Source: Gammaproteobacteria bacterium (GTDB taxonomy: Bacteria; Pseudomonadota; Gammaproteobacteria; Pseudomonadales; Azotimanducaceae). Taken from it: DNA of 56,440 bases. Location: NCBI GenBank assembly GCA_028821515.1, contig JAPPGA010000048.1, positions 1-56,440 on the forward strand, read 5' to 3'. Every line of letters begins with the position of its first letter. The stretch's first letter is position 1. The translations under genes were made by a program, and so were the position numbers. This document shows, one piece after another, positions 44,723-52,993 of this stretch. The notes beneath the pieces are model-generated. The model was not told the origin of the DNA. It made no database searches and worked only from the letters and a program-made list of their open reading frames with translations.

Positions 44723-45967
44723 ATGGACAAGAAAGCGCTTCTTTCGGAACTCGCGATCGATCGGGATTCGGATGCTTCCCCGTCTTCCGCCCGCCCGCTC
44801 AAGTGGCTGTTGCTGATCGCGGTTGTCGGGGGCGTGGGATTCGCCGCGTTCACGTGGGTACTGCCCATCGAGGCATCGCCGGTAGAGGTCCGAACCGCGG
44901 TGGTGGAAGAGCTTGCGGCTGCCGCTGCCGGGGACAGCGTGCTGGATGCGACGGGGTATGTCGTCGCGCGCCGCCAGGCGACGGTCAGTTCCAAGACCAC
45001 CGGCAAGGTCGTGGAAGTCCTGGTGGAGGAGGGCATGTACGTCGAGGAGGGACAGCTCCTGGCGCAACTCGACGACAGCATCACACGGGCGCAGCTCGAA
45101 CTGTCGGAATCACAGCTTCGCGCCTCGCGGGCGAGCCTCGACGAGATGATGGTGCAGCTCAGGCAGGCGCAACTGGACCTCGCGCGAACCTCGGGTCTCG
45201 CGGAGCGGAAACTTGCGAGCCAGGCGGATCTCGATCGCGACACGCTTGCGGTCGAGGGCCTGACGGCCCGGCTGGCCCGCGTCGAACAGGAGTTGAACGT
45301 CGCCGAGCGCCATGCCGACGTGCAGCGCCAGATGCTGGCGGACATGCAGATTCGCGCGCCTTTCGCCGGGGTCGTGGTGGCCAAGGCCGCCCAACCCGGC
45401 GAAATGATCTCGCCGGTGTCCGCCGGCGGCGGTTTCACGCGGACGGGCATCTGCACCATCGTGGACATGGACTCCCTCGAGGTGGAGGTCGATGTCAACG
45501 AGGCATATATCAACCGGGTGTTTCCAGGACAGCCGGCGACGGTAGCGCTCAATGCCTATCCGGATGTGCAGATACCGGCGTCGGTCATCGCGATCATCCC
45601 GACGGCGGACCGGAACAAGGCGACGGTCCGGGTACGTATTCGCATTCTCGACCGTGACGACAGGGTGCTGCCGGACATGGGGGTCAAGGTCCGTTTCCTG
45701 GACGACGAACCGACGCCGCCGCCGGTCACGGCCACCGGGGTCGTGGTGCCTGCGGATGCGGTCACTGAAACCGGGGACGAGGCCTATGTATGGGTCGTGC
45801 GTGAGGACCGGGTGGCAAGGCGCCGGGTCGTTGTCGCCGGGCCGCACGGCGAGCGCCTGCGCGTGGTCGCGGGGCTTGCCGGCGGCGAACGGGTCGTTTC
45901 CTTCCCGTCCGACGCATCCGGCGACCGGAGCCTGACCGACGGCGACCTCGTACAGGTCGTGAACTGA
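44723..45967 (+). CDS. HlyD/MacA-type periplasmic adaptor protein
   Basis: A 414-residue membrane-fusion protein. One TM (about residues 27-46, LLLIAVVGGVGFAAFTW) anchors it in the inner membrane. The lipoyl-like half-motifs TGYVVARRQATVSSKTTGKV and APFAGVVVAKAAQPGEM flank a coiled-coil hairpin (LSESQLRASRASLDEM onwards). Beta-barrel and membrane-proximal domains complete the protein. It links an inner-membrane ABC pump to an outer-membrane channel. First gene of the operon with the ATPase at 46135 and two permeases. A TolC-type gene lies about 10 kb downstream but is not adjacent. Confidence 0.92.
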   Translation: MDKKALLSELAIDRDSDASPSSARPLKWLLLIAVVGGVGFAAFTWVLPIEASPVEVRTAVVEELAAAAAGDSVLDATGYVVARRQATVSSKTTGKVVEVLVEEGMYVEEGQLLAQLDDSITRAQLELSESQLRASRASLDEMMVQLRQAQLDLARTSGLAERKLASQADLDRDTLAVEGLTARLARVEQELNVAERHADVQRQMLADMQIRAPFAGVVVAKAAQPGEMISPVSAGGGFTRTGICTIVDMDSLEVEVDVNEAYINRVFPGQPATVALNAYPDVQIPASVIAIIPTADRNKATVRVRIRILDRDDRVLPDMGVKVRFLDDEPTPPPVTATGVVVPADAVTETGDEAYVWVVREDRVARRRVVVAGPHGERLRVVAGLAGGERVVSFPSDASGDRSLTDGDLVQVVN

Positions 45968-46134
45968 CGACCGCCCCGTCGATGCTCTGCGCTTTCCGGC
46001 GGATGGGTGAGTTCCGCCTGGCGCGATCATCGGTGACCGCCGCAAAACGAACGTCAGCGACCGAAAGTCTGATATAAAGCGCCGCGCGAACCCCCCGGGA
46101 AGCCGTAGCACTGCGAGATTCGGAGAGTCCTCTC

Positions 46135-46815
46135 ATGCCCATAGTCAGCCTGAAGGAAGTTGCAAAGTCCTACCGGAAAGGCCGCGAGGTGATCGATGTC
46201 CTCGACGGCATAGACCTCGACATAGAGGAAGGCGACTTCCTTGCGCTCATGGGTCCTTCGGGCTCCGGCAAAACGACGCTCCTGAACCTTATCGGCGGCC
46301 TCGACAACCCGACAGAGGGTTCCGTGGTTGTCGGAGGGCAGACGCTCGGAGACCTGTCCGGCAAGGGGCTGGCCAGGTGGCGCTCCCGAAACATCGGCTT
46401 CGTCTTCCAGTTCTATAACCTGCTTCCAGTGCTCAATGCGCTGCGCAACGTCGAACTGCCGCTCCTGCTGACGAACCTTTCGGGAGCGCAGCGCAGGAAG
46501 AACGCCCAGACAGCGTTGACGATAGTGGGTTTGGGCGACCGCGCCAGCCACAAGCCCGGAGAACTGTCCGGTGGACAGCAGCAGCGGGTGGCAATCGCGC
46601 GGGCGATCGTCGCGGACCCGGCGCTCCTCGTCTGCGACGAACCCACCGGCGACCTCGACAGGGAGACCGCGGAAGAAATCCTCGACCTGCTCGGCATACT
46701 CAACAGGGAGCATGGCAAGACCGTGATCATGGTGACCCACGATCCGAAGGCGGCTGACCATGCGAGTCACATACTTCACCTCGACAAGGGACAACTGGTG
46801 GAGCAGGCCGCATGA
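46135..46815 (+). CDS. ABC transporter ATP-binding protein (LolD/MacB type)
   Basis: A 226-residue ATPase. Walker A is [12 protein letters not shown], signature [15 protein letters not shown], Walker [16 protein letters not shown], and the H-loop [11 protein letters not shown]. The [20 protein letters not shown] segment is characteristic of the LolD/MacB/FtsE group. It starts 167 bp after the adaptor gene, and its stop overlaps the first permease start (ATGA). It should energise one or both permeases that follow. Confidence 0.94.
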   Translation: MPIVSLKEVAKSYRKGREVIDVLDGIDLDIEEGDFLALMGPSGSGKTTLLNLIGGLDNPTEGSVVVGGQTLGDLSGKGLARWRSRNIGFVFQFYNLLPVLNALRNVELPLLLTNLSGAQRRKNAQTALTIVGLGDRASHKPGELSGGQQQRVAIARAIVADPALLVCDEPTGDLDRETAEEILDLLGILNREHGKTVIMVTHDPKAADHASHILHLDKGQLVEQAA

Positions 46816-47978
46816 GCGCTATAGGCCTCGTCTGGCCAAACCTCGGGCGCAAGCCGGTCCGCACGGTGCTGACACTGATGTCTTTGCTCGTCGCATTCGT
46901 GCTGTTCACGTATCTGCGGGCGATCGCCGTGGCGTTTACGTCGGGGGGATTCGGCGAAGCAGGGATCGACCGGCTGGTGGTCTCGCCGAAGTACTCCATC
47001 ATCGATCCGCTTCCCGTCAATCATCAGCGCTCGATCGCCACCGTCCCGGGCGTCGAGGCCGTGACGCATGCGGACTGGTTCGGCGGCATCTACCAGGAGC
47101 CGCGAAACTTCTTTCCGAAGTTCCCGGTCGATCCCGAGGGATACTTTTCGATCTACTCCGAGCGGGTGATCGCCCCCGAGCAGCTTGCGGCGTTTCGCGA
47201 TACGCGGACCGGTGCGGTGGTGTCCGCGGGTCTCGCGGAACGTTTCGGGTGGAAGATCGGCGACAGGATCCCCATCGAGGGCGACATCTATCCGAAGCGC
47301 GATGGTAGCCGGCTGTGGGAGTTCGACCTGGTCGGCATCTACCGGGGCCAGCCGGACGACCCGGACCCGGGGGTGTTCCTGTTCCAGTACGACTACTTCG
47401 ACGAGGCGCGGCAGTTCGGGCACGGCGGTGTCGGCTGGTTCATCGTGCGCGTGGGCAACCCGGAGAAGGCCGCCGAGATCGCGAGTGCGATCGACGCGAT
47501 GTTCGAGAACTCCATCAACGCGACGCGCACCGCGACGGAAGACGATTCCCAGCGGGAATTCGCCAAGCAGTTCGGGAACATCGGACTGATCACGACGGGA
47601 ATCCTCGGCGCGGTGTTCTTCACCATCCTGTTGCTGACTGCCAACACCATGGCCCAGGCGCTGCGCGACCGTATTCCGGAACTCGCGGTACTGAAGACCT
47701 TCGGGTTTACCGACGGGACCGTCGGATCTCTGGTGTTGGCCGAGGCGATACTGTTGTGTGTCGCAGGAGGTGCCCTGGGCATCGGCCTAGCGGCCGGGGT
47801 GCAGGGTTTCTTGAGCGTTTACCTCGAGCCTGTCATAGGTCCGATAGCGGTCGATTGGCCGATCATCGCGCAGGGACTTGCCCTCGCAGTGTTGCTCGGG
47901 GCAATCGTCGGTCTCGTGCCAGCATTCAGCGCATGGCGCCTGACCATCGTGGACGCGCTGCGGGAGCGCCAGGCGTGA
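46812..47978 (+). CDS. FtsX/MacB-type ABC permease, first of two
   Basis: A 388-residue permease with one N-terminal TM (TLMSLLVAFVLFTYLRAI), a periplasmic domain of about 200 residues, and three C-terminal TMs (from GILGAVFFTILLLTANTM). The FtsX region shows RIPELAVLKTFGF, the coupling helix of MacB-like permeases. Its ATGA overlap with the ATPase and the GTGA overlap with the next permease put the three in one translation unit. Such mechanotransmission permeases often drive efflux or lipoprotein release through periplasmic work. Confidence 0.92.
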   Translation: MSAIGLVWPNLGRKPVRTVLTLMSLLVAFVLFTYLRAIAVAFTSGGFGEAGIDRLVVSPKYSIIDPLPVNHQRSIATVPGVEAVTHADWFGGIYQEPRNFFPKFPVDPEGYFSIYSERVIAPEQLAAFRDTRTGAVVSAGLAERFGWKIGDRIPIEGDIYPKRDGSRLWEFDLVGIYRGQPDDPDPGVFLFQYDYFDEARQFGHGGVGWFIVRVGNPEKAAEIASAIDAMFENSINATRTATEDDSQREFAKQFGNIGLITTGILGAVFFTILLLTANTMAQALRDRIPELAVLKTFGFTDGTVGSLVLAEAILLCVAGGALGIGLAAGVQGFLSVYLEPVIGPIAVDWPIIAQGLALAVLLGAIVGLVPAFSAWRLTIVDALRERQA

Positions 47979-49135
47979 TCGGCCAGGTCTTCCAGATCAC
48001 GCTGCTTAGCCTTCGCAACCTCCCGTCGCGCCTCGGCAGTTCCTCGGTCATCGTCGTCGGCATCGGCGGCGTGGTTGGCGTGCTCGTGGCCATACTCGCC
48101 ATGGCCAAGGGTTTCGAGGCATCCATGTCCCGGGCGGGGCAGCCGGACCGGGCGATCGTGATGCGCGGCGGGTCCACGAGCGAACTGTCGAGCGGAATGG
48201 GTCCGGGCGAGATGGCCGTGGTCGGATCCTGGTCCGAGGTGACGGCAGCCAGCGGCGAACTCTACCTCGTGGCCGACGTGCCGAAGCGCTCCAATCAATC
48301 GCTCGCCAACCTCGCGATACGCGGCGTGGAACAGGACGCCTTCGAGATTCGCCCGGAGATCTCCATCGTCGAAGGCCGTTCATTCGTAACCGGCAGGACG
48401 GAGATGATCGCCGGCCGCGGCGCCGTCGCGGAGTTCGAGGGCGTCGAAACCGGATCGACCATCGAACTGAGAAACTCTACCTGGACCATCGTCGGCATGT
48501 TCGAAGCGGACGGGTCCGTGTACGAATCCGAGGTCTGGGCCGATCTTGCCACCGCCCAGTCGATATTCCGCAGGGAAGGCGGCGTGAGTTCCATGCGCGT
48601 TCGGCTGGCATCGCCGGATGCGGCGGACGTGCTGTCGCAGCGGATGGAGGACGATCCGCGCCTCGACCTGACGCTCACCGGCGAGGACGAGTACTTCAAG
48701 AGCCAGTCCCAGCAACTGACCACGCTGATCGAGACCTTTGGTTATGGCGTGGCCGCCATCATGGCCGTTGGCGCCATCTTTGCGGCGCTCAACACCATGT
48801 ACACGGCAGTCTCGGCGCGCACGGTGGAAATCGCGACGCTTCGCGCCCTCGGCTTCGGCGGCATGCCGGTGGTGGCGTCCGTGGTAATCGAGGCGCTCCT
48901 GCTCGCGCTCCTCGGCGGTGCGGTTGGAGCGGCGGTGGCCTATTTCGGCTTCAACGGCTGGACCGTCTCGACCTTGGGCGGGTCCTTTTCCCAGGTCGCC
49001 TTCGACTTTGCCGTTACGCCGGAACTGCTCGTCTTCGGGATCGTCTGGGCGGTGGGACTGGGCCTGGTCGGCGGGATGTTCCCGGCGGTCCGCGCCGCGC
49101 GGTTGCCGATCACCACGGCGCTGCGGGGGGAGTAG
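47975..49135 (+). CDS. FtsX/MacB-type ABC permease, second of two
   Basis: A 386-residue permease with the same plan as the preceding gene: TM1 (SSSVIVVGIGGVVGVLVAIL), a periplasmic domain, then three TMs (AAIMAVGAIFAALNTMY, and VVIEALLLALLGGAVGAAVAYFGF), with the FtsX coupling stretch RTVEIATLRALGF. The GTG at 47975 overlaps the upstream stop as GTGA, and the N-terminus VIGQVFQITLLSLRNL is typical; the much longer open frame from 47315 is not a gene. With its neighbour it would give a heterodimeric pump. Confidence 0.92.
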   Translation: MIGQVFQITLLSLRNLPSRLGSSSVIVVGIGGVVGVLVAILAMAKGFEASMSRAGQPDRAIVMRGGSTSELSSGMGPGEMAVVGSWSEVTAASGELYLVADVPKRSNQSLANLAIRGVEQDAFEIRPEISIVEGRSFVTGRTEMIAGRGAVAEFEGVETGSTIELRNSTWTIVGMFEADGSVYESEVWADLATAQSIFRREGGVSSMRVRLASPDAADVLSQRMEDDPRLDLTLTGEDEYFKSQSQQLTTLIETFGYGVAAIMAVGAIFAALNTMYTAVSARTVEIATLRALGFGGMPVVASVVIEALLLALLGGAVGAAVAYFGFNGWTVSTLGGSFSQVAFDFAVTPELLVFGIVWAVGLGLVGGMFPAVRAARLPITTALRGE

Positions 49136-49156
49136 TGTCCGCCTGACGGCCGCGTC

Positions 49157-49675
49157 CTACTGCGCCGTCAATGCCTTGATGACGTCGTCCAGCACCTCCT
49201 CCGCGAGTGTGCGCATCTCGTCGTCCGTGCGGTCCTGGATGGGATGCCGGACGAAACAGCGCTTTGCGTCCATGCCGAGCGCGGTTGCCTGGGCGGCTGC
49301 CGCATCGGCGAATTCGCTCGAAGCGATCGATACCGAGGGCACGCCCTGGATCTCGAACCATACCGTGTCATGCAAACTGCACGTGGTACAGGAGCCTCAG
49401 TCGGCGAGTGCTTCGATTACGAAGTCGTTGCTTTCCCTGATCTCCTGGCGCAACGCCTGCGGCGCGGGCTTGGTGAACGTGGGCTTGGAATACCGGTTGA
49501 CCTCGACAGCGGGGAGACGCTCGGCGAGCAGTTCCTCCAGCCGGTCGAGCAGGACATTGCCACGCGGTTTCGAGATATCGAGCAGGGCGAGCGTGCCCGC
49601 AATCTCCGGGGGACGCGGGGAAACCGTGCGCGCGATCGGAACGCGCTCGTCGGTGGGATCCATGATGGTAGTCAT
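49157..49675 (-). CDS. UGSC-family selenoprotein (in-frame TGA as selenocysteine)
   Basis: One 172-residue protein read through a TGA at 49397-49399. The N-terminal 92 codons end ESNDFVIEALAD. The TGA (residue 93) is followed in the same frame by GSCTTCSLHDTVWFEIQG, PSVSIASSEFADAA and a C-terminal helix to the stop at 49157. This is the UGSC motif of the UGSC family of (seleno)proteins first noted in marine metagenomes; its function is unknown. GGAGGAG lies 6-7 nt before ATG 49675. A SECIS-like hairpin follows the TGA. Automatic annotation would give two fragments (49397-49675 and 49157-49375). Lies 60 bp after the thioredoxin-fused gene, so probably co-transcribed; redox chemistry with that partner is inferred. 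Confidence 0.9.
49358..49391 (-). ncRNA. Bacterial SECIS-like stem-loop after the UGA
   Basis: From 8 nt after the start of the TGA the mRNA can form a stem CUGUACC/GGUAUGG (7 pairs, 2 wobble), a small internal loop, and an upper stem CGUGC/GCAUG (one wobble) with a 5-nt apical loop AGUUU. The loop lies about 20 nt downstream and has G at its second position, matching the known spacing and loop rule for bacterial SECIS elements. Fold deduced by eye. Confidence 0.6.
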
Positions 49676-49735
49676 GGGAAGACTCCTCCAATGGCGATGC
49701 GGTGGTGGATTATAGCGATGCGGCCCGGATGCAAT

Positions 49736-51298
49736 TCAGGGAAGCTCTATCTTCCTTGAGACGGGTATGGAGCCGCGCGGTCCGCTTGCCCACCCGTGGA
49801 AGAAGGCGGAGAACTTGCCCGCCTCGGACCCGGCGACGACGATGTGAATATTGTCGCCGGACGAGAACTTTGGTGCAGCCCTGTCGAGCCTTTCGGCCGG
49901 CATGCCGGCTGCCCGTGCGGGATCGAGCCCCACACCGCTGACTGCGTCCGCGACCAGGTCGCGCAGGGGCCGGGAGGTGACCTCCTGTATCCGGTCGCGC
50001 AGGTCGGTCTTGGAGTAGTTTCCGGTTCGCAACGTGTCGACGTGTTCGGGGGACACCACCAGGATGCAGTCGCCCATGGTGTGCGCCCGCACGTGGTGTG
50101 CTGATTCCATCGACAGCGCGAAGGATCCCGCGAGCTGGCTTGCGGTGCGCGAGGCCTGGTCGACGATGAGGCTGGGTCCGCCGGTCATGGCGAAAAGGGT
50201 CACAACCGAGTCGCTGGCGTCGAATCCCCGTTCGACGTGCAACGGCGGCCAGGGGCTGCGCTCTTCCCATTCGGCAAAGCACATGGAGTACTTCATGGGG
50301 TTGCCCAGGGTCGATCGCTCAGTCCCGCCCGGACGCGCGCCGCCAACGTTGCGCAAAGCGAGCCTTAACGCCCGGCCGATGGTGGCGTTCGCGCGATTGC
50401 CCTGGCCGAGTGCGGAGAGCCCCATGTTCATGCCTATCCGCTCACGTATGGGGCCGTTGACGACCATGACCGGGGAGGCCCCCATGGTGGTTGCCATGAC
50501 GCCGTGGGCATTGAACGTGTCAGTGCATGCCGCCTCGACCGCGGCGATGATCACCGGCAGGTATTCCGGGCTGCATCCGGCGAGGACCGCGTTGACGGCA
50601 ATCTTCTCCACCGTCGCCGGCGCCATGTTCGGCGGGATCGTGGCGACGACGGACTGCGGATCGCGCGCCGTCCCCTCAAGCATTCGAAGGACGCGGTCCG
50701 GCGTCGGCGGCACGACCGGCAACCCGTCCGAGAACCCTTGGTCGAACATGAACTCGTGCACGTCGTCGTCCGGCGCGGTCTCTATTCGCCGGGCGCGCAA
50801 TGGGCTGTTTTCGGACGTCGCCCGGAGGCGTTCGCTAATGATCGGGTCCTGGGTCAGCGAGCCGCAGCCGGGACGCCAGTCGGGATAGGCGTCCCAATCC
50901 ACGGCGGCATCTTGCGCGTGGCGTTCGAAGAATGCGCGCCATTCGGCCCTGTCGAAACCGACAAGGCGATCCGCCTCGACGCCCTCGGCGTCGGCAACGA
51001 TTACGAGGGGGACGGTTTCGATGTCGTAGGCGAACGAGACCGTGAGGTCGGAGTCATCGAGCACCGGGGCCGACAGGGCGTGACGGCGGGCCAGGATCGT
51101 GTTGCCTTCGGCGGTCTGCCCCGCGACGAGGATGTCGAGGCCCGCGTGGCCGTGCAGGGCCTCGACTAGCGGCAGCACCAGGTTGCAGGTGGGGCAGTCT
51201 TCCTTGACGAAGCAGACGACGGATTTCGTGGAACGAGGAAAAGCGTGGGTCCTGCCGTCGAGACCCCGGAGTGAAAAGGCTGGCAGCAACGCAGGCAT
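49736..51298 (-). CDS. Thioredoxin-like domain fused to UGSC-associated unknown domain
   Basis: A 520-residue protein. Residues 1-145 form a thioredoxin-like domain: PAFSLRGLDGRTHAF, active dithiol CPTC in VVCFVKEDCPTCN, and the cis-Pro-like IETVPLVIVADAEG. The rest, about 375 residues, begins FSDGLPVVPPTPDRVL and includes AGCSPEYLPVIIAAVEA, GVMATTMGASPVMVVNGP and SGDNIHIVVAGSEAGKFS. I cannot name this C-terminal domain beyond its association with UGSC proteins. ATG 51298 overlaps the stop of the RraA-like gene (TGATG). The CPTC domain could be the electron donor for the selenoprotein or for the domain fused to it. Confidence 0.85.
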   Translation of the reverse strand: MPALLPAFSLRGLDGRTHAFPRSTKSVVCFVKEDCPTCNLVLPLVEALHGHAGLDILVAGQTAEGNTILARRHALSAPVLDDSDLTVSFAYDIETVPLVIVADAEGVEADRLVGFDRAEWRAFFERHAQDAAVDWDAYPDWRPGCGSLTQDPIISERLRATSENSPLRARRIETAPDDDVHEFMFDQGFSDGLPVVPPTPDRVLRMLEGTARDPQSVVATIPPNMAPATVEKIAVNAVLAGCSPEYLPVIIAAVEAACTDTFNAHGVMATTMGASPVMVVNGPIRERIGMNMGLSALGQGNRANATIGRALRLALRNVGGARPGGTERSTLGNPMKYSMCFAEWEERSPWPPLHVERGFDASDSVVTLFAMTGGPSLIVDQASRTASQLAGSFALSMESAHHVRAHTMGDCILVVSPEHVDTLRTGNYSKTDLRDRIQEVTSRPLRDLVADAVSGVGLDPARAAGMPAERLDRAAPKFSSGDNIHIVVAGSEAGKFSAFFHGWASGPRGSIPVSRKIELP

Positions 51299-52002
51299 CA
51301 GTGCACTTCGGCCTGATCTCCCCAAGCCTTCCGCAGGCGTTCGAAGTTGAAACCTGGTTCCTGAGAGGCTTCGATGATGACCGCCTCCCGGCGGGCGATG
51401 AGCGCTGCAGCATTGGGCATGTCCTTCGCCACGTCCGCGGGAACCACTACGGCCCCGTGTCGGTCGGCATGCAGGAGGTCTCCATCCGCGACCCGCATCC
51501 CGGCAACATTGACGGGGTTGCCGAAACCCACCAGGTGGACGAAGGCATGGGATGGACCGACGCGGTCGGCCAGCATCTGAAATCCGTCGGCGATGTCGGG
51601 CAGGTCGCGCACGCTGCCGTCCGTGACAAGCCCGATGCAGCCGAGCCCGCGATGAATGTTGCTGTTCACTTCTCCCCAGAACGACCCGTAACCCCGGGAA
51701 TCGCCGTCGAGGTCCTGGATGACGACGACGGACGGCTTGGGGCCGTCGTCGATATAGGCGTAGTAGCCTTCCCGCAAAGCTCGCATTTCGCTATCGGAAA
51801 TGTCGGTGGGGTGCATGGCCCGGATGACGGCCGTGCGGGCAAATCCCACCATGGAGCCCAGTTCCGGCCGGGTGCATACCAGTGGTTGGACAGTGAAGCC
51901 GTAGCCCCGCCGCCCCGGCGCAACCGCCTCCAGCGCATTGCATACCGTCGGCGTGTCGAGGGCGCGCAAGGCTTCGAGTACGCCATCATCGAGCTTCGAC
52001 AT
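51298..52002 (-). CDS. RraA-family (HMG/CHA aldolase-like) protein
   Basis: A 234-residue protein of the RraA fold, a family that includes RNase E inhibitors and 4-hydroxy-4-methyl-2-oxoglutarate/oxaloacetate aldolases. The diagnostic loop is GLVTDGSVRDLPDI with the conserved Arg and Asp, and GDLLHADRHGAVVVP follows. The length and context favour an enzyme over an RNase E regulator. First gene of the minus-strand unit leading to the thioredoxin-fused protein (one-base stop/start overlap) and the selenoprotein. Confidence 0.9.
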   Translation of the reverse strand: MSKLDDGVLEALRALDTPTVCNALEAVAPGRRGYGFTVQPLVCTRPELGSMVGFARTAVIRAMHPTDISDSEMRALREGYYAYIDDGPKPSVVVIQDLDGDSRGYGSFWGEVNSNIHRGLGCIGLVTDGSVRDLPDIADGFQMLADRVGPSHAFVHLVGFGNPVNVAGMRVADGDLLHADRHGAVVVPADVAKDMPNAAALIARREAVIIEASQEPGFNFERLRKAWGDQAEVH

Positions 52003-52180
52003 CCTGGGTCCTTTCCGCGTGGATTAACATCCAATGGTATTCGCGGGAATGGCGGATTGAAAAGCCGGGCTCGCGTGAAGGCACCGCCGCTACGACGTAC
52101 AATCCCAAGGATTCGGCTGTGAGTGGGCAGGGTTCTTGGCGCATGCTGTTGATGGAGTACGACGCGGGGCGATATTCGCA

Positions 52181-52966
52181 ATGACGTTCGCTGCCGCGCT
52201 GTTTCTTGCTTACCTGGGTGCTTGCGCGCTGCTGTGGGCGACGCAGGACGGCCTGGTCTTTCATCCCCGGTCACTGGCGGACCCGCCGACTCATCCCGCT
52301 GCGGTCATCGCGGAAATCGAACGCTCCGATGCGGTGTTGCGTGGCTGGGTCGTGAATGGCGACCAGGCGGGGCCGGTCATCGTCTACTTCGGCGGAAACG
52401 CGGAGGAAGTATCGGTGAACATCGGATGGTTCGCCGACCGGCGTGCGACCACCGTGCTCTTCAACTATCGCGGGTACGGCGACAGCACCGGAAAGCCCTC
52501 GGAACGCCACCTGGTGGAGGATGCCGTAGCCGTCGCCGAGTGGTCGAGGGAGCAGTTTCCGGATCGTCCCCTTGTGCTCTTCGGATCGAGCCTCGGCACC
52601 GGGGTCGCGTCGCTGGCCGCCGCGCATGCCGAGGCCGACGCGGCGATACTGGTGAGTCCGTACCGGGGCATCGATCGGGTTGCGCAGAAGCACTTTCGGG
52701 TATTCCCCGTACGTTGGATGCTGCGGCATCCGTTCCGCGCCGAAGCCGTGGTCGCTGAGATGCCGCCGACCCTCGCCATCGCGTCATCCGTGGACGGGGT
52801 CATCCCTTTTGCCGAGAGCGAAGCAATGGTGCAGGCGATGAGGGCGGTGGAGGGCGGTCCGCCGGTGGAGTTTCGTACCGTGGACGTGCCCCACGGCGCG
52901 TTTCCCTACGCCCCGGACTTCTGGCAGGCGGTGGATGACTATCTGGCGGGAGTCACACAGGCGTAA
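52181..52966 (+). CDS. Alpha/beta hydrolase with N-terminal membrane anchor
   Basis: A 261-residue hydrolase of the alpha/beta fold. The N-terminal hydrophobic helix FAAALFLAYLGACALLW is an anchor or signal. The nucleophile elbow is VLFGSSLGTGVASL (GxSxG, Ser), with the oxyanion region PVIVYFGGNAEE and FNYRGYGDSTG (ABHD13/YfhR-like signature). The acid is probably in SVDGVIPF and the His in VPHGAFPYAPD. ATG 52181 is chosen; a TTG at 52136 is upstream. Similar to serine aminopeptidase S33/Bem46-like proteins of unknown substrate. Divergent from the RraA operon. Confidence 0.9.
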   Translation: MTFAAALFLAYLGACALLWATQDGLVFHPRSLADPPTHPAAVIAEIERSDAVLRGWVVNGDQAGPVIVYFGGNAEEVSVNIGWFADRRATTVLFNYRGYGDSTGKPSERHLVEDAVAVAEWSREQFPDRPLVLFGSSLGTGVASLAAAHAEADAAILVSPYRGIDRVAQKHFRVFPVRWMLRHPFRAEAVVAEMPPTLAIASSVDGVIPFAESEAMVQAMRAVEGGPPVEFRTVDVPHGAFPYAPDFWQAVDDYLAGVTQA

Positions 52967-52993
52967 GGCCCCGGACGCCCCGTGCCCCGGAAC

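Noticed and set aside
46040-46134. TATAAA at about 46073-46078 as a -10 box for the ATPase gene
   Set aside because: No acceptable -35 hexamer at 16-18 bp upstream; the gene may simply be read from the adaptor's promoter.
47315-49135. A 606-codon open frame starting inside the first permease gene
   Set aside because: Its first part is an Arg/Gly-rich out-of-frame reading of permease 1; the real gene begins at GTG 47975 with a GTGA overlap.
49157-49375. Separate 72-residue protein starting at TTG 49375
   Set aside because: It has no ribosome site, begins in mid-motif, and continues in frame through the TGA with family sequence upstream; it is the second half of the selenoprotein.
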